64,000 bases of DNA from Codonopsis lanceolata (GCA_013146195.2 CM028381.1:60642744-60706743), one strand, 5' to 3'. Positions 1-11,990 are shown, counted from the stretch's first letter. Program-made: numbers and translations. The notes: a model not told the origin generated them from the letters alone.

Positions 1-102
1 TATTATACTCTCTAATATCCTGACATAGCCCCAATCGATATAACCAATAAAAGTTTTATATATATATATAAATCCATCACATGGAGCATCTCAAATTTTA
101 AA
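1..102 (+). promoter_or_regulatory. 5' flank and putative core promoter of ACX3
   Basis: This is the 102 bases before the ACX3 start codon. Two CCAAT motifs lie at 31-35 and 44-48, and an alternating TA run ending in TATAAA lies at 57-72. The run is about 30-45 bases before the ATG, so if it is the TATA box the 5' UTR would be very short. The TA run could equally be simple AT-rich sequence, and the rest of the promoter lies outside the window. Confidence 0.35.
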
Positions 103-3100
103 ATGGAATCTACATCTTTACCGTTGAACAACCGGATCAAGTTCCGGACCCAAGTTCTATCCGGCCACTTCCACCAACCCGATCCGTCACCGTCTCTCCG
201 ACCAGCCGTATGCCTCTCCTACTCTCCGCCGGAGCTCACCGAGCGGATCGATTTCGACACAAAGTCGATGCGGAAGCTGGTGGACGGACGGTACACGGAA
301 GATATAGATTGGGTATTTGGACTAATAGCGCAGAGCGAATTGTTCTGTCCGCGAGAGAGGGGAGGGAAAGTATTCGTGTCGCCGGATTACAACCAGTCGA
401 CGGAGCAGCAGAGGGAGATGACGATGAGGCGAATCGAGTATTTGAGGGATTGTGGGGTGTTTGATGGCTGGTTTTCAAGGAAAGGAGCTGAGGAATTTAG
501 GAATTTTGCTTTGGGGGAGGTTCTGGGTGTGTACGATAATTCGCTCACCGTCAAGGCCGCCGTGCATTTCTATTTATGGTCAGTTTGTTTTCTTTTGCTT
601 CTAGGGAGAAATGATTGAAGGTTTAGTTTATGAGTACTAGTCCAGATTTTACTACTTCCTCGGCTCTCGGTTTTCATGGGTATCTCATTTGATTTCTATT
701 AAATTACGATAAAAATTAAACCAAAATCATATTCTCTTTTTTTTAATCCTTTTTTGACATTTTTGCTGTTCGAAAAATCTTTTTTTTTTTTTTTTAAAAA
801 AAGTACACATTTTAAACTATAAATAAATAAGAACTTGGTTTGATGTTTTGGACACTAAACCAATTTTTTAGATAAAGATATTGGGCGTTGGAATTTGTAT
901 TACCGTTGGAATGATTTTTTGGTTTTAAATCAAATAACATGTAAATAGTTGACTAAATTCTACTTAAATAGTAAGTTTTTAATAATTATGTCTTTAATCT
1001 CCACGATCTTTAACTTTACCTTCCTCGTAATATTACTTCCTCCGATTGTAAATTATCATCCTCTTTGACTTCGCCCTTTATTTAAGAAAAAATAATTGAC
1101 TATATTGTAAATAGTGGTGTAATGTGCGGTTTATTTTGATGCCCATGAACATGTGGCTATAGGGGTGGAATCGGGACAGGACCCGTCCCGATACCCTTCA
1201 TCCCGATCCCGTCCCGATAGATTTCGGGATTTCAATTTCCTTTCCGATCCATATTTTTCACAAGTGTCCCGACGAAATCCCCATGTTGAAGAGAAAAAAT
1301 CCCGTAATCCCGACGATAATATTTATGAACAATATTTTCTAACACTAAAATATTTTTAAAATGTCTTCATCATAATTAATATTTCAAAATGTATATTTAC
1401 AAAGTATGCTTGAATATTTACTTAATGGTGAATATTGCTTAATATGTCATTATGAACAAAATACACCCCTCACTCGGAGGAGAAGAGCTACACTAAGTGT
1501 AGAAAAGTGATAGACAAAAAAAACCACAATATTAATTATGAAAATAAATTTAACAAACATCATTAAGTAATTTTAGCAAACAAAAAATAAACATTGTCTA
1601 ACACTCACAATATTTATAAAATAAAATAAATAAAATATAAAAATATATAAAAATATATAAAATAAATAAATAAATAAATAATTAGTCGGGACAGGTCGGG
1701 ATACGGGAATCCAGACGGGATTGATAGTCGGGACGGGTCGGGAATCCCGACGGGATTGATAATTATCCCGAATACCGTCCCAAAACATGTCGGGACGGGA
1801 AAAATCCCGACAAAATCGGGATCGGGATTGGTCGGGACAGGATCGGGTCGGGCATCGGGACGGGTCGGGAAAAACGAGATTTTTGCCAGCCCTATGTGGC
1901 TATAATTAAAGTAGTTAGATGAAGTAAGAGTTAAGTGGTAAAAGTGTTTTTCTAAAAAATAAAATTTTGAAATAGGACAATTATTTGAGATCGGGTAATA
2001 AATAAAGGAGGACAACTATTTGATATCAGAGGGAGTATTGTAGACTCTTTTGATGCAATGGTGGAAGTAATTGAAATCACACCATTTAACAATGTGTGCT
2101 TTTGATTATATTCAAATCAACACATTGTTTTAACTTAAATCAGTTCTGTTCTGAATATCAAAATGTACGGTGCGCTATGGCATTTTTCGGTGGTTAAACT
2201 ATTTGCATAAACTCATCCCTTCGCAAGCCTTTTTTTACAATGGTTAAACTAATTTACAACTTTTTAATGAGTTCCACCATCACATATTCATTAATTCTCT
2301 AACTTCATTTAACAACTTATTTCCTCCATGAACTACTCCTACCATATGAACCACTCATTTCCTATAAATCTTCCTCAATAGTAAGGTTTAAAAAAATAAG
2401 AAAAATAGTTAGGTTTATTAAACCGTATCATACTCCTAAAAAACCACTATGAACTTTACCTTTGGAGATGCCCTTAATTAACTTTGGCCTAATTTGGATC
2501 ATACTCCTAAAAAACCACTATGTACTTTACCTTTGGTGATGCCCTTAATTAACTTTGTCCTAATTTGGTTCAATCTTGGATAAGTTGACACCAGTGCAGT
2601 CAAATTTTGTTTGAAGGGAGTCAAAATTATTTAAACTTTAAGGGGTTAAAAATACATTGTGTATTTGAATTCGGTTTCAATGGGGGTCAAAATGCTAACT
2701 TACTACAAAATTAAAATTAAAATTAAAAAAATCTAAAAGAAAGGGGGAAAAATTGATATTATTACTATTTTAATCATGACAAGTTAATTTTTCTAATTTT
2801 AAAGGCACTAAAATGTTAGGGTAAGGTAATCTCTTTAGGCCTCATGTCTCATGAGGCTTCGCCACTAAGCACAAGTTGGTTTGTGTTGTGCTTGAAGTTT
2901 TCCTTAAAGGTACTATATTTTCACACCTTGCTTCTAGTGATAGGTTTTTAATTTGAATGGGAACTCGCGTTTTGGGTGAAGGGTAGGGAGTCATAGGAAG
3001 AATGGGGATAGTTAACAAGAGATGTCTAAATCTTCATTTCTAGATTGGAAGGTTTAAGATTACTTCCTCTGAGGTATTGTCGAGATTACTTCCTCTGAGG

Positions 3101-6100
3101 TTTAACAAGAGATGTCTAAATCTTCATTTCTAGATTGGAAGGTTTAAGATTACTTCCTCTGAGGTCTTGTCGAGCACTAGAAGGGGGCTCTCTTTAGGAA
3201 GTTTTCTGCACACACAATGACTGTAAATCCATTTTCATAAAAAAAATATATTGGTAAACCATCTTCAAATTTTTGAAATTAGTTCCACTTCATGCAATGG
3301 TAAAGCAAGAAATCTTGTTGTGGGCGGGGGGGGGGGGAATTTCTATATATGGAAATACGTTTGAATTAACTGTAGGGCCCAGGTGAATGAATGAATGTAA
3401 CGAGAATGTTTACTCTCATACTAACTGTAGGGCCCATGTGAGCAAGTATCCTTAATAGTGCAAAGTTCTGGCAAAAGAAGGGTTTAAAGATTCAAAACGT
3501 AGTCCATTATGTAAAAAAATACAAATTAAACTGAAAACAAGTTATACCCAAAGTTTAGCGAATTAGCAACTCTCTTTGTAAATGATGCATGAACTTCTTG
3601 GTGTTTGTACTATTCATTTAATGCTTTAGAGTATATGATAATTATCAACAAGTATATGATACTTTATACTGGATGTTCTTAGAGATTTTCTGTCAAAGTA
3701 AAAGTAATAGAAGATCCACAATTATAGTAATAGGGTTTGTTGAAGTTGATGATGATCATGTAACAAGGAGTAACTTATCAATAAGTCATTGTCTTCCTAA
3801 ATTGATTTCAGGGGTGGAGCCATCAAGTTCTTTGGCACTAAGCGCCACCATGACAAGTGGTTTAAAGCCACTGAGACCTACGCGGTCAAGGGTTGCTTTG
3901 CGATGACTGAGTTGGGACATGGAAGTAATGTATGTAAAGCTTGTTTGTTTATAATGTCTAGACTAGATCATTGGGTTTGTTTATGAAATTTGCACGATGG
4001 TTCTAGTTTTTATTTCTCAGGTTCATGTTTTCAGGTCCGAGGCATTGAGACAATCACCACATATGATTCGAAAACGGGAGAGTTTGTCATCAACACTCCA
4101 TGTGAATCTGCACAAAAGTACTGGATTGGAGGTGCAGCTAATGTGAGATTCTTTTCCCAGTACTCATGGCCCATTTTAATGTTTACTGCTTAAGCATCAT
4201 CTTAGGACTAATGATGCTTCTCTTTTATTTATTTGTTCACAGCATGCTACCCACACGATCGTTTTCTCACAGCTTGAAATTAATGGAAAGAATGAAGGGG
4301 TCCATGCTTTTATTGCCCAGATCAGAGATTCAAATGGAAACATATGTCCAAATATCCGTATTGCAGATTGTGGTCATAAAATTGGTTTGAATGGTGTTGA
4401 CAATGGTAGAATATGGTAATATTTAATATATTCGATTCCAATGCCATAAGCTAGCTGTAAATTAGAAATTTATGTCTTTTGGTGAAGGACTATTGATATT
4501 GTCAGTGAACCCCCTTCTCTAAATGTGTTTTCCAGGTTTGACAACCTTCGGATTCCTAGAGAGAATTTGTTGAATTCAGTAGCTGATGTGTCTCCAGATG
4601 GGCAATATTTGAGTGCAATAAAGGACCCAGATCAGGTGAATGTTTCATAAATGAGTGTGATGTCTTCTTTGGACATTGTTCTTTATACTTTTCAACTTAG
4701 AAGGGGTAAAGCAATGCAATTCAGAGAACTTGATTAAGGCAACATGTGGTCGCAAGATTCTTGCATCAAGCACATTGTCACAGCCACATTTTGTTAAGAA
4801 TTTGAAGTCAGAATTCTCTTAGCTAACTCACATGTGGAGATGATTTATTCTCAGAGATTTGGAGCATTCATGGCGCCTTTGACTTCAGGTCGTGTAACTA
4901 TTGCAGCCAGTGCAGTTTACTCAGCAAAGGTAATGTTAGGTTGATATGGCATTTATTTTGTAATAAAGTGGTTTTGCATGTTTTTTATTTTTATTTTTCG
5001 CTTAGTTTTGGCAGTAGCGAGTTGAGATAATCCCTCAAATCTCTTCCTGTTAATGGTATCTTAGCGTCTTTTCCCTTGCCAGATGGGTCTTGCAATTGCA
5101 ATTAGGTACTCGTTGTCTAGGCGGGCATTTTCTCTTGCGCCAAACGGTCCTGAAGTTCTTCTGCTTGATTATCCGAGTCATCAAAGGCGGCTCTTACCTC
5201 TTCTTGCAAAGACGTATGTACCTCACATTGCCTGCAATATAGAACTCTTAAGCTATATATATTATGTTCTCTAATGTTGGTTTTTCTTGATTAATAAACA
5301 AAAGAGTGGCAAGGAAGGGTTGCATTACTTGCGATTTCCATATTTGTTTTTGTAAATATTGCTTCTTCTTTTTTCTGCAAGGGGGTTGGGTTCGGAACTT
5401 GTGTGTATTATATATCTCTACATATATACAAGTAAATACCTCTCCCAATTCAAGAGTTCCTTTTAGAAAGTAATGTTATACTGGATAAACTACTACTGTT
5501 TAAAGTATCCTTTGACAAGATGCCCATTTTAGGGTGAACTTGTTGGCCTAATTTTAGATACGACTCGCTTTTTTGGACATTCTAGAAAATGAATGAGGGA
5601 TTCCCTTTTTAAACTGCGGAAGCACTTGTTGATCCTAATTGTGAATATTCTTTTGAGAAAGTCCTGTGGACAGTTGCATTAGTTTTTGAATATATCATGT
5701 GATCTCAAAGATAAGTTATTTTCTTGGTTATGGACCACTGGAAATGTTCTTGGCAGTGACTTTTCGCTGAACTGTGCTAAACGTATTCACTGCTTTCAAT
5801 AATCTTATAGATTAGCAGGTTGTGGCCACTTTGCATAAAAGTGTATGCAAATAAGAAAAATGACATAAAGATAGTAGTACTTTGGCATGTTGTAGGGCTG
5901 ACTGATGGTTTTTATTAGTAAATACTCCCTCCGTTTCACTCAAAGAGTCCACCTTTGAATAGTGTAATAGTTATGGGTTGCATTAATATCATTGAAGTTG
6001 ATCATAATTAGAGAAATGCTTAAGCGCAGTCGTGATGGTTCATGGTTATAACACATGTAGAGGTTAAAGTTGAATGATTATGGATTTTGAAGACATGATT

Positions 6101-9100
6101 TTTGTAGGTATACTTGAAGTGTAACATCCCAAAATAGAATACTAGACTCTTCACATCGAACTTGGGAGTAGATTGCAACCGTATGATTTCCAATAACTAA
6201 AACCCAGACTATTAGCAATTTTTGGATATATAGTAGGTTCAGCAGCCAACTATAAGAAAATGACACTCAACACTTACTTCAGTTCTAAGGAAGTATTACC
6301 AAAGCAAAAGAACGTTGATGCAAAATTGATTTCAAATGTAGTTAAGGAAGTACCGAGAGCATGTTTAGTTGCATGGAGTTGACTTAAATGTGAAATTCTC
6401 ATATTGTCAGACTGTAGCTCATAGAAATTTTCAGGCCACACATCAGGCATGAGGCTTGGTCAGGAACCCTTGCCCATTTAATCTGGGATATACAATAAAA
6501 AGAAAGAATTGTTTGAAAGATTTATGCGCATCTGTAGAGTACCTAGCTAGAATGGGCTATTGCATCTCAAATATGCTATTCTTGTACGAACATTTGCTTT
6601 TAGGTTTTTTTAGTAGCATGTAGCATAATGAACATTGTACTTGTGGGTTCAGAAGAATATTTATTCATGGATGGAGGGGGTGGGACTATGGAGGGATGAA
6701 ACCATGAAGGGAACCCTTGTTGGAAGAATTTTGTTTGTCAATGAAATAAGGAATAAACTGAATTAGGGGGGAGAGAGAGAGTGGGAGGAAAAGAATTTAT
6801 TTGTCAATGAAAGAAGGAAGATATGATAATAAATAAACAAAAATAAGAAAAAGGAAACCCAGGTTCTAATTTATAGTAGTTTTCTTTCCTTGAATGGGAA
6901 TAAGGGAATATCAAATTCATTACGGCTCCCATGCTCTTATACATAGGTTGCAGATTGCACTTAGGATCATACCTGTTGACTTTCAAGCCCGGGTAAAGGA
7001 GGTAGCATTGCTAACTTGCTGCAAGTGTAGAACTTTCACAGATCACTATATGACTAAATATTCACATATGACTATAGTTGACCCACGTAATTGGACATAA
7101 TTGGATGTTATCGTCTGAAGGCTGAGTTGAGATAATTTGCTAGGTTGTCTAGTTAGCCAGTGTGATGATAAAAATTGCTTCATGATGAATTGAGCTTCAC
7201 GATTCAAATTATGGAACAATCTGTCTACTTTTTTGAGTCAAAATTGCTGATTAATTTGGCTTGGGCCCCTCGTATTTTTGTCTCCCTCAAACAAGATCCC
7301 AATTCCCAACACTTAGGACTCTATGCTGTCTTATGTCTTGCTGTAATGAAATCCTTCTTCCTTAGAACAAATGTTGGCCATGTGTGCTCTTTCGCTTTAA
7401 CAATTTTTTTTGTTGTTGCGGAAAACGAACTTTAGTTGGTCTCTCTTTAAGAGTACTTTTTGGGAAATTCTTTGATGGACTAGTCTTCTATATAGTTGAT
7501 TTTTTGCCAAATGCGTCTTTTGTGCGCTTTTTAGAAATTAATTACGTCCGTACTTCATTCTTAAACCCTGTGACACTGGTTGTTTGGGTGCCTTAGCTAT
7601 CTAGATTGTAGAGAAGGACAATAGTGATAATGCCAATTATTTTAACATCCTACCCGTTGATGTTCAAGAGAGAAGGAGAGAGAGATGCTTAGCGAGGATC
7701 TGTCTACAACTAAGTCATACTGATATACTGTTATAGTGTTGGCTAAGTAAAACGGAATTTGTTGATGTTAGCTTTCTTTTTGTGTGGCAGATATGCTTTG
7801 AGTTTTGCTGCCAACTACCTAAAGTCAATATATGTGGCGAGAACACCTGAATCAAATAAAATCATTCATGTTGTTTCTAGTGCATTGAAGGCTATTTCGA
7901 CCTGGCATAACATGCGAACTCTTCAGGTAACCTTAATATAATGGTAGGAGTTGGTAATTTTCTCAATAAGCTTCCTCATTGAACTTCATTGATGTATGAA
8001 CTCAGGAATGTCGAGAAGCATGTGGAGGACAAGGTTTGAAGACTGAAAACCGTGTTGGACATTTGAAAAGTGAGTTTGATGTGCAGTTGACCTTTGAGGG
8101 AGACAACAACGTTCTAATGCAACAGGTAATGACCATACTTACGTAGCAGTCCTGATGTTGATGATGGTGAAATATGTATAAAAATGGAGCTGTGTATCAA
8201 TCTTAGTGTCCTTGACATGCTTTCTTGTGTCATAAAAATTACATGGAAAGAAGCACGATCCAAAGTATCAAATGTTGTTTCCGAGATTTCAAAGGCTATG
8301 GGTAAAAATAACTTAACAAGAGACTTTGCTGTGAATTATCATTTTTCTTTTTTGGGGGTGTGTTTCTTAATCATTGAAAAGATACGCTTTCATAAGCTTC
8401 TAAACTTGTGGATATGACCACAGGTAAGCAAGGCACTCCTTGCGGAGTTTTTGGCTGCAAAAAAGAGGAATCGACCATTCAAGGGGCTGGGATTGGAACA
8501 CATGAATGGAGCTTGCCCTGTTATCCCATCACAACTGACAAGTTTAACCCTCAGGACACTTAAGTTCCAAGTAATTAATCCCTTTCCTTAGTTCCTTTTC
8601 TCGAACAATAGGTAGAATTCATGATGTACTCAAAATCTGATTTTTCTCCAGACTGATGTCTTCTGCTTGAGAGAAAGAGATCTATTAAATCGCTTTGTTG
8701 CGGAAGTTTCTCAACGCCAAGCTCAAGGAGAAAGCAAGGAACATGTATTCACTGTGGTGAGAATGCTTTCAATATTTGAATTACATCTTGCTGCTTCTCT
8801 GTTCATAATTAATATATTTGGATATTTCTTTCTGCCACCAGAGCTATCAGCTCGCTGAAGACTTGGGCAGAGCTTTTGCGGATAGGACCATTTTGCAAAC
8901 CTTTATAGATGTTGAGGCAACAGTATCTGTCGGCCCAGTGAAGGTATTCTTCGACTGTTCTCATTCAGTTCTCTGCACAAGGCAATTTCTTTCTGACATA
9001 GAAATTGTATTCATCTCAATGGCTAGAACAAGCGTAGAAAACTGAAGCCGAAATTGTGATCGACTTTTTGCAGAACATATTAGCTCTACTGAGAAACATG

Positions 9101-9322
9101 TATGCATTGATAACAATGGAAGAAGATGCGGCATTCCTTCGATACGGATACCTATCAACCAACAACGCTGCAGCGGTGAGGAAAGAAGTGGCTCTACTAT
9201 GCAGCGAAATGAGACCACATGCGCTCGCCTTGGTTAGTTCCTTCGGCATTCCCGATGCTTTCTTGAGCCCCATAGCTTTTAACTGGGTTGATGCGAATTC
9301 TTGGTCTTCAGTACAACACTAG
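103..9322 (+). CDS. ACX3: Peroxisomal acyl-CoA oxidase, ACX3-like (medium-chain type), 13 exons
   Basis: Acyl-CoA oxidase catalyses the first step of peroxisomal fatty-acid beta-oxidation, turning acyl-CoA into trans-2-enoyl-CoA with FAD and releasing H2O2. Exons: 103-578, 3812-3929, 4035-4142, 4243-4415, 4536-4635, 4855-4929, 5083-5213, 7791-7926, 8006-8125, 8424-8570, 8652-8756, 8842-8943, 9074-9322. Every intron is GT-AG and the frame stays open for 2,040 bases (679 residues), close to the roughly 675 known for Arabidopsis ACX3. Visible motifs are GCFAMTELGHGSN (186-198, FAD/substrate domain), YWIGGAAN in exon 3, RIWFDNLRIPRENLLN across exons 4-5, and FEGDNN in exon 9, where Glu470 matches the family's catalytic base. 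The protein ends SVQH, so there is no PTS1. An N-terminal PTS2-like RTQVLSGHF (15-23) should direct import, as in ACX3 homologues. Introns 1 (3.2 kb) and 7 (2.6 kb) are long. The ACX3 class is assigned from remembered family sequence; no search was run. Confidence 0.95.
1036..2035. mobile_element. Stowaway-like MITE, interrupted by a hAT-like insertion
   Basis: The left end CTTCCTCCGATTG (from 1036, after TA at 1034-1035) matches the reverse complement of the right end, CTCCCTCTGATAT (ending 2035, before TA at 2036-2037). This is the terminal sequence and TA target duplication expected of Stowaway (Tc1/mariner-type) MITEs. The similarity continues inward: both ends reach a GTCCTCC/ATCCTC-type block and then TTTATTTA. 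Removing the nested element and its duplication leaves about 257 bases, a normal Stowaway size. It has no coding capacity. Confidence 0.7.
1160..1894. mobile_element. hAT-like non-autonomous element nested in the MITE
   Basis: This 735-base element is bounded by a perfect 8-base target duplication, tgtggcta (1152-1159 and 1895-1902), the length typical of hAT transposons. Its ends are TAGGGGTGGAA and, read inward from the right, TAGGGCTGGCAA, an imperfect terminal inverted repeat of hAT type. Both subterminal regions are packed with repeats of CGGGAC/GTCCCG (about 1171-1320 and 1686-1870), a layout known for hAT transposase binding. No transposase is encoded. Confidence 0.8.
2427..2568. repeat. 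71-bp tandem duplication in intron 1
   Basis: Two head-to-tail copies (2427-2497 and 2498-2568) both begin atcatactcctaaaaaacca and contain ctttacctttgg(a/t)gatgcccttaattaactttg. They differ at only a few positions, so the duplication is fairly recent. Confidence 0.8.
3012..3174. repeat. 90-bp period duplication in intron 1
   Basis: A block starting ttaacaagagatgtctaaat occurs at 3012-3084 and again at 3102-3174, almost identical. The spacer between them is a partial repeat of the block's own end (attacttcctctgaggt), so the array formed in two steps. Confidence 0.8.
5214..7790 (+). other. ACX3 intron 7, 2.6 kb, no gene seen
   Basis: The intron runs from donor gtatgt after 5213 to acceptor ggcag before 7791. 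It holds AT-rich sequence with only short open stretches that look random. A single Stowaway-type terminus lies near 5927. I see no exon, RNA gene or complete transposon. Confidence 0.8.
5924..5990. repeat. Possible truncated Stowaway-type terminus
   Basis: The sequence tactccctccgtttcactcaa resembles the outer end of Stowaway MITEs and follows a TA. I could not find the matching opposite end within the intron, so this is either a truncated copy or a chance match to a very common plant motif. Confidence 0.35.
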
Positions 9323-9480
9323 CCTGCCTGTTGGAGTCTCTCTCTCTCTCTGAAGCGAGGAAAATAAGTGTAAAATGACTATTTTTGTTCTGGTTTCAGC
9401 ACATGCATGTTTGCACTTTTTGTTACAGAATTAACTTTCTTGTGTCTTTTTTTTTTCACAGAAAGGAAATAAAATTTGGT
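9323..9480 (+). terminator. ACX3 3' UTR with candidate polyadenylation signal
   Basis: After the TAG at 9320-9322 comes a CT repeat (9340-9352). An AATAAA hexamer lies at 9468-9473, 146 bases past the stop, preceded by a T-rich stretch as is usual for plant poly(A) signals. The cleavage site cannot be placed from sequence alone. Confidence 0.5.
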
Positions 9481-10356
9481 GCTACATTTGTTCCAGCTAC
9501 TAAGCATTAATAATTTAGAAAAATAATGTGTGGTGATATTAGATGGATTGGAGGGTCTTACGGATTTTAATTCGTAAGATGAAACTACACTCTCTTACAG
9601 CTCAATCCACTAACATTCTATAGGTCCGATAAAAAAGATCCATTTTGCAAAAAAATAGTAAAATCGTTCTACCTAAGTGTTTGTCTAGATATTATTTGAA
9701 AATTTAGGCCAAATTTTACTTATGTTGTTCAATATAGTTTTCGTTTATTATAATTTATATCTATATATCTATATCTAGATACACAGTTTTCTAAATTCTC
9801 CAATTTATAAACTGCTTATTTCAGCATTGGGAACCAAATTCTCGCTATACAAATTTAACATATTAAACCCATGATACAGCATGACACAAACCCCAATAAT
9901 CTGTCGTATCCCACAAAATCATGAGAGTTCCCCGAAAAATTCTGAATAAATCCTTAGTTGTTTTGGTAAATATCATTAAATTTTGAATAGATCCTCCGTT
10001 AAACTCACCCTTAAAATTAAAAGCATTAATATTGCCACCACTATAAAAGTTACATTCGTTTCCAGGAAGTGACTATATAGCCCTCTCTCTCTCCCTCACC
10101 CCATCTCCCTAGAATGTTTAAAAGAAAAGGTTCTATTGATGCACCATGCCAAAGTGAGTCCTCCTTTAAGTAGATAATGCAAGTATTAAAATCACGCCAA
10201 ATCTGTGTGAGGATGGAGAGGTTGAAGATATTTATTCTGCTTACAAATGTCACCACAACTCTCATTGAAGAGCTGTGGGTCAACTGTATGTCTCAATAAG
10301 CTAGAGCACATTAAAAGTTTAAATAATTATATTGATACTTAATACAATATCTATGA
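9481..10356. other. Intergenic, no gene seen
   Basis: AT-rich spacer downstream of ACX3. Open stretches are short and show no recognisable domain. A CT-rich run lies near 10082-10098. Confidence 0.6.
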
Positions 10357-10789
10357 AATACTTAATACAACACTTTTTTTAAAAAGTAAACCAAATTGCC
10401 CTTTGTCATTTTATGAGTAAATGAAAATAAAAAATAATAATTTTTTTTCTTTGTTTGGGACTGCTCTCAAACCAGTCCTAATGCCTAATTTTATTTTATT
10501 TTTATTTACGACTACTCCCAAACCAATCACAATGCCTAAAATTTTATAGTTTTTCGTTTAGGACTGCTCTCAAACTAGTCTTAATGCCTTTTTTTTTTTT
10601 TAGGACTACTCCCAAACCAGTCCTAATGCCTAATTTTTTTATATTTTTTTTAGGACTGCTCCCAAACCAATCCCAATGCCTATTTTTTTTTTTAGGACTG
10701 GTCCCAAACCGGTCTCAATGTCTAAAAAAACATTTTTTTGTTAAGAGTAATATAATATTTTTACAACAAAAAGTGTTGTATTAAGTATT
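10357..10789. mobile_element. Fold-back element containing a minisatellite
   Basis: The outer 22 bases are a perfect inverted repeat: aatacttaatacaacacttt at 10357-10376 (continuing tt) and its reverse complement at 10768-10789. Partly related copies lie just outside (10334-10349 and about 10796-10811), so the inverted repeat may extend further. The 433-base unit has no coding capacity. No clear target duplication was found, so the superfamily is unassigned. Confidence 0.6.
10455..10728. repeat. Six-unit minisatellite inside the fold-back element
   Basis: A unit of the form ggactgctcccaaaccagtc + ctaatgcct followed by a variable T-rich tract occurs about six times, beginning near 10457, 10509, 10561, 10603, 10656 and 10696. 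Unit length varies (about 40-52 bases) mainly through the T run. GGACTG...CAGTCC within each unit is itself inverted, so each copy could form a small hairpin. Confidence 0.75.
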
Positions 10790-10819
10790 TAACAGGTGTT
10801 GTATTAAACATTGGCCAAT

Positions 10820-10975
10820 AATTATTTAGTCCATCGACTTGTTTCAAATTTTTTGTTTGATCTTATAATTTTTTTTAAAAAAAATTAGTTTCATTATATG
10901 TTACCTTTTGTTGTTAGATTATCCCCTCTCTCCGTTAATATTACATTTGCCGTCAATTTTTTAAAAAAATGATCA
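10820..10975. repeat. Dispersed repeat, copy 1 (inverted relative to 37900-38050)
   Basis: The reverse complement of this stretch closely resembles 37900-38050. Shared blocks include aatctaacaacaaaa, aacatataa, agatcaaac and accaaataa. Both copies are non-coding. The family is not recognised; it may be the edge of an older transposon. Confidence 0.5.
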
Positions 10976-11563
10976 AAGTAACCTTTTCTCCAATAAAATA
11001 ACAAAAGTGCGCTTACCTTCATTGAGTCTTTCATATATAAGAGTTGTTTCTAAAAAGCATTGTTGAAGGGGCCTGTGAATCAATAGGACAATGATTTTGA
11101 AAGAAAAAATATATACTCGCTCCGTCCCTAAATTATCGCCTTCCTTTCCTTTTTCGTCCGTTCCAAAATAATTGTCCAGTTTGAAACTTTCCTTTTTTGG
11201 AAATGGTTTTTACCATTTTACCCTTTTAAAATCATTTGCAAGATGGGACCCACCCTAAACAAAACAAAATTAAATTATCTCTCCCCCCCCCCCAAACCGT
11301 CTACTCCCTCTTTCCCCCAAACAGTCTATCGTCCTCTGTTAAGGGCGAAGTCGACGTCTTTTAGGAGATTTCATCGACCCGAAGAAGAGGAGAGGGAAAG
11401 CCGCTCGACTAAGTTGGAGAGGAGAGAGACCGATCTCTTTTCTTAAGCTCAACGGAAGTTCTGCGATCTCCCTCTTTTCCCCCAAACCATCTTCCTCTCT
11501 CTTCTCTCTCCCCAACCCAACACAATCGTCTTCCTCTCTCCTCTCTCTTCTCTCTACGGCAAT

Positions 11564-11638
11564 TTGGATGATGGAAGTGAATTCTTTACCTCGGTGGGAC
11601 ATTTCCATGACGCTCATGCCGGAGCCACGGTGGTTGTA
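11564..11638 (-). pseudogene. Captured fragment of phosphoserine aminotransferase
   Basis: Read on the minus strand, this stretch encodes YNHRGSGMSVMEMSHRGKEF followed by TSIIQ. It matches the strongly conserved N-terminal block of phosphoserine aminotransferase (serine biosynthesis, plastidial in plants), usually YNWRGSGMSVMEMSHRGKEF. Only about 25 residues are recognisable. The flanking minus-strand frame is Ser/Thr/Pro-rich, as a transit peptide might be, but is not alignable by eye. It lies inside the Stowaway-like element and cannot make an enzyme. Confidence 0.7.
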
Positions 11639-11832
11639 GATGGGGAGGAGGAGTGATGGGGTGAGGTGGGTAGTGATGGAAGTGGGGGTTTCAGAGAAAG
11701 AATTGGTGGGGGTTTTGAGAAGGAGGCCGGAGTGTTTAATGTGGTCACACACTCTCTCTCTCTCTCCGTTCTAGGGTTTTCCCAATCTTTGCAGCTCGCC
11801 CCTCTCTCTCTCTTCTCCGTCTCTCTCTCTTG

Positions 11833-11990
11833 ATGGCTGAAGAGGTACAGTACGCGACTGGCGGGGCGGGGACTTTGCAGGCGGGAAGCGTAAGTACGAA
11901 GACCAAGCCACACCACCGCCGCCGACCAGTGGACGTCGCACCCCGGGATTCTCCGCTCCTATCACCTCACAGTCGTCGGACTATCTCTGG
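11833..11990 (+). pseudogene. Captured 5' coding fragment of a KH-domain (FUBP-like) gene
   Basis: After a CT-rich leader, ATG at 11833 opens MAEEVQYATGGAG. A shift of frame near 11880 then continues as GGKRKYEDQATPPPPTSGRR and TPGFSAPITSQSSD. The order MAEE-QY, KRKYE, RR-TGFS-API is what I recall from the N terminus of plant KH-domain RNA-binding proteins of the FUBP-like group. No KH domain is present. The frameshift and abrupt end mark it as a captured, non-functional piece. Confidence 0.5.

Larger units (their letters stand above)
579..3811 (+). other. ACX3 intron 1, AT-rich and loaded with repeats
   Basis: This 3,233-base intron has donor gtcagt after 578 and acceptor ttcag before 3812. 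It is low-complexity AT-rich DNA carrying the nested Stowaway/hAT pair (1036-2035), two local tandem duplications and a 12-base G run near 3327-3338. I see no exon or RNA gene in it. Confidence 0.85.

Noticed and set aside
6800..7600. Open stretches in ACX3 intron 7 as an alternative exon
   Set aside because: Exons 7 and 8 join cleanly (codon split AC/A) and the homologous protein has no insertion there.
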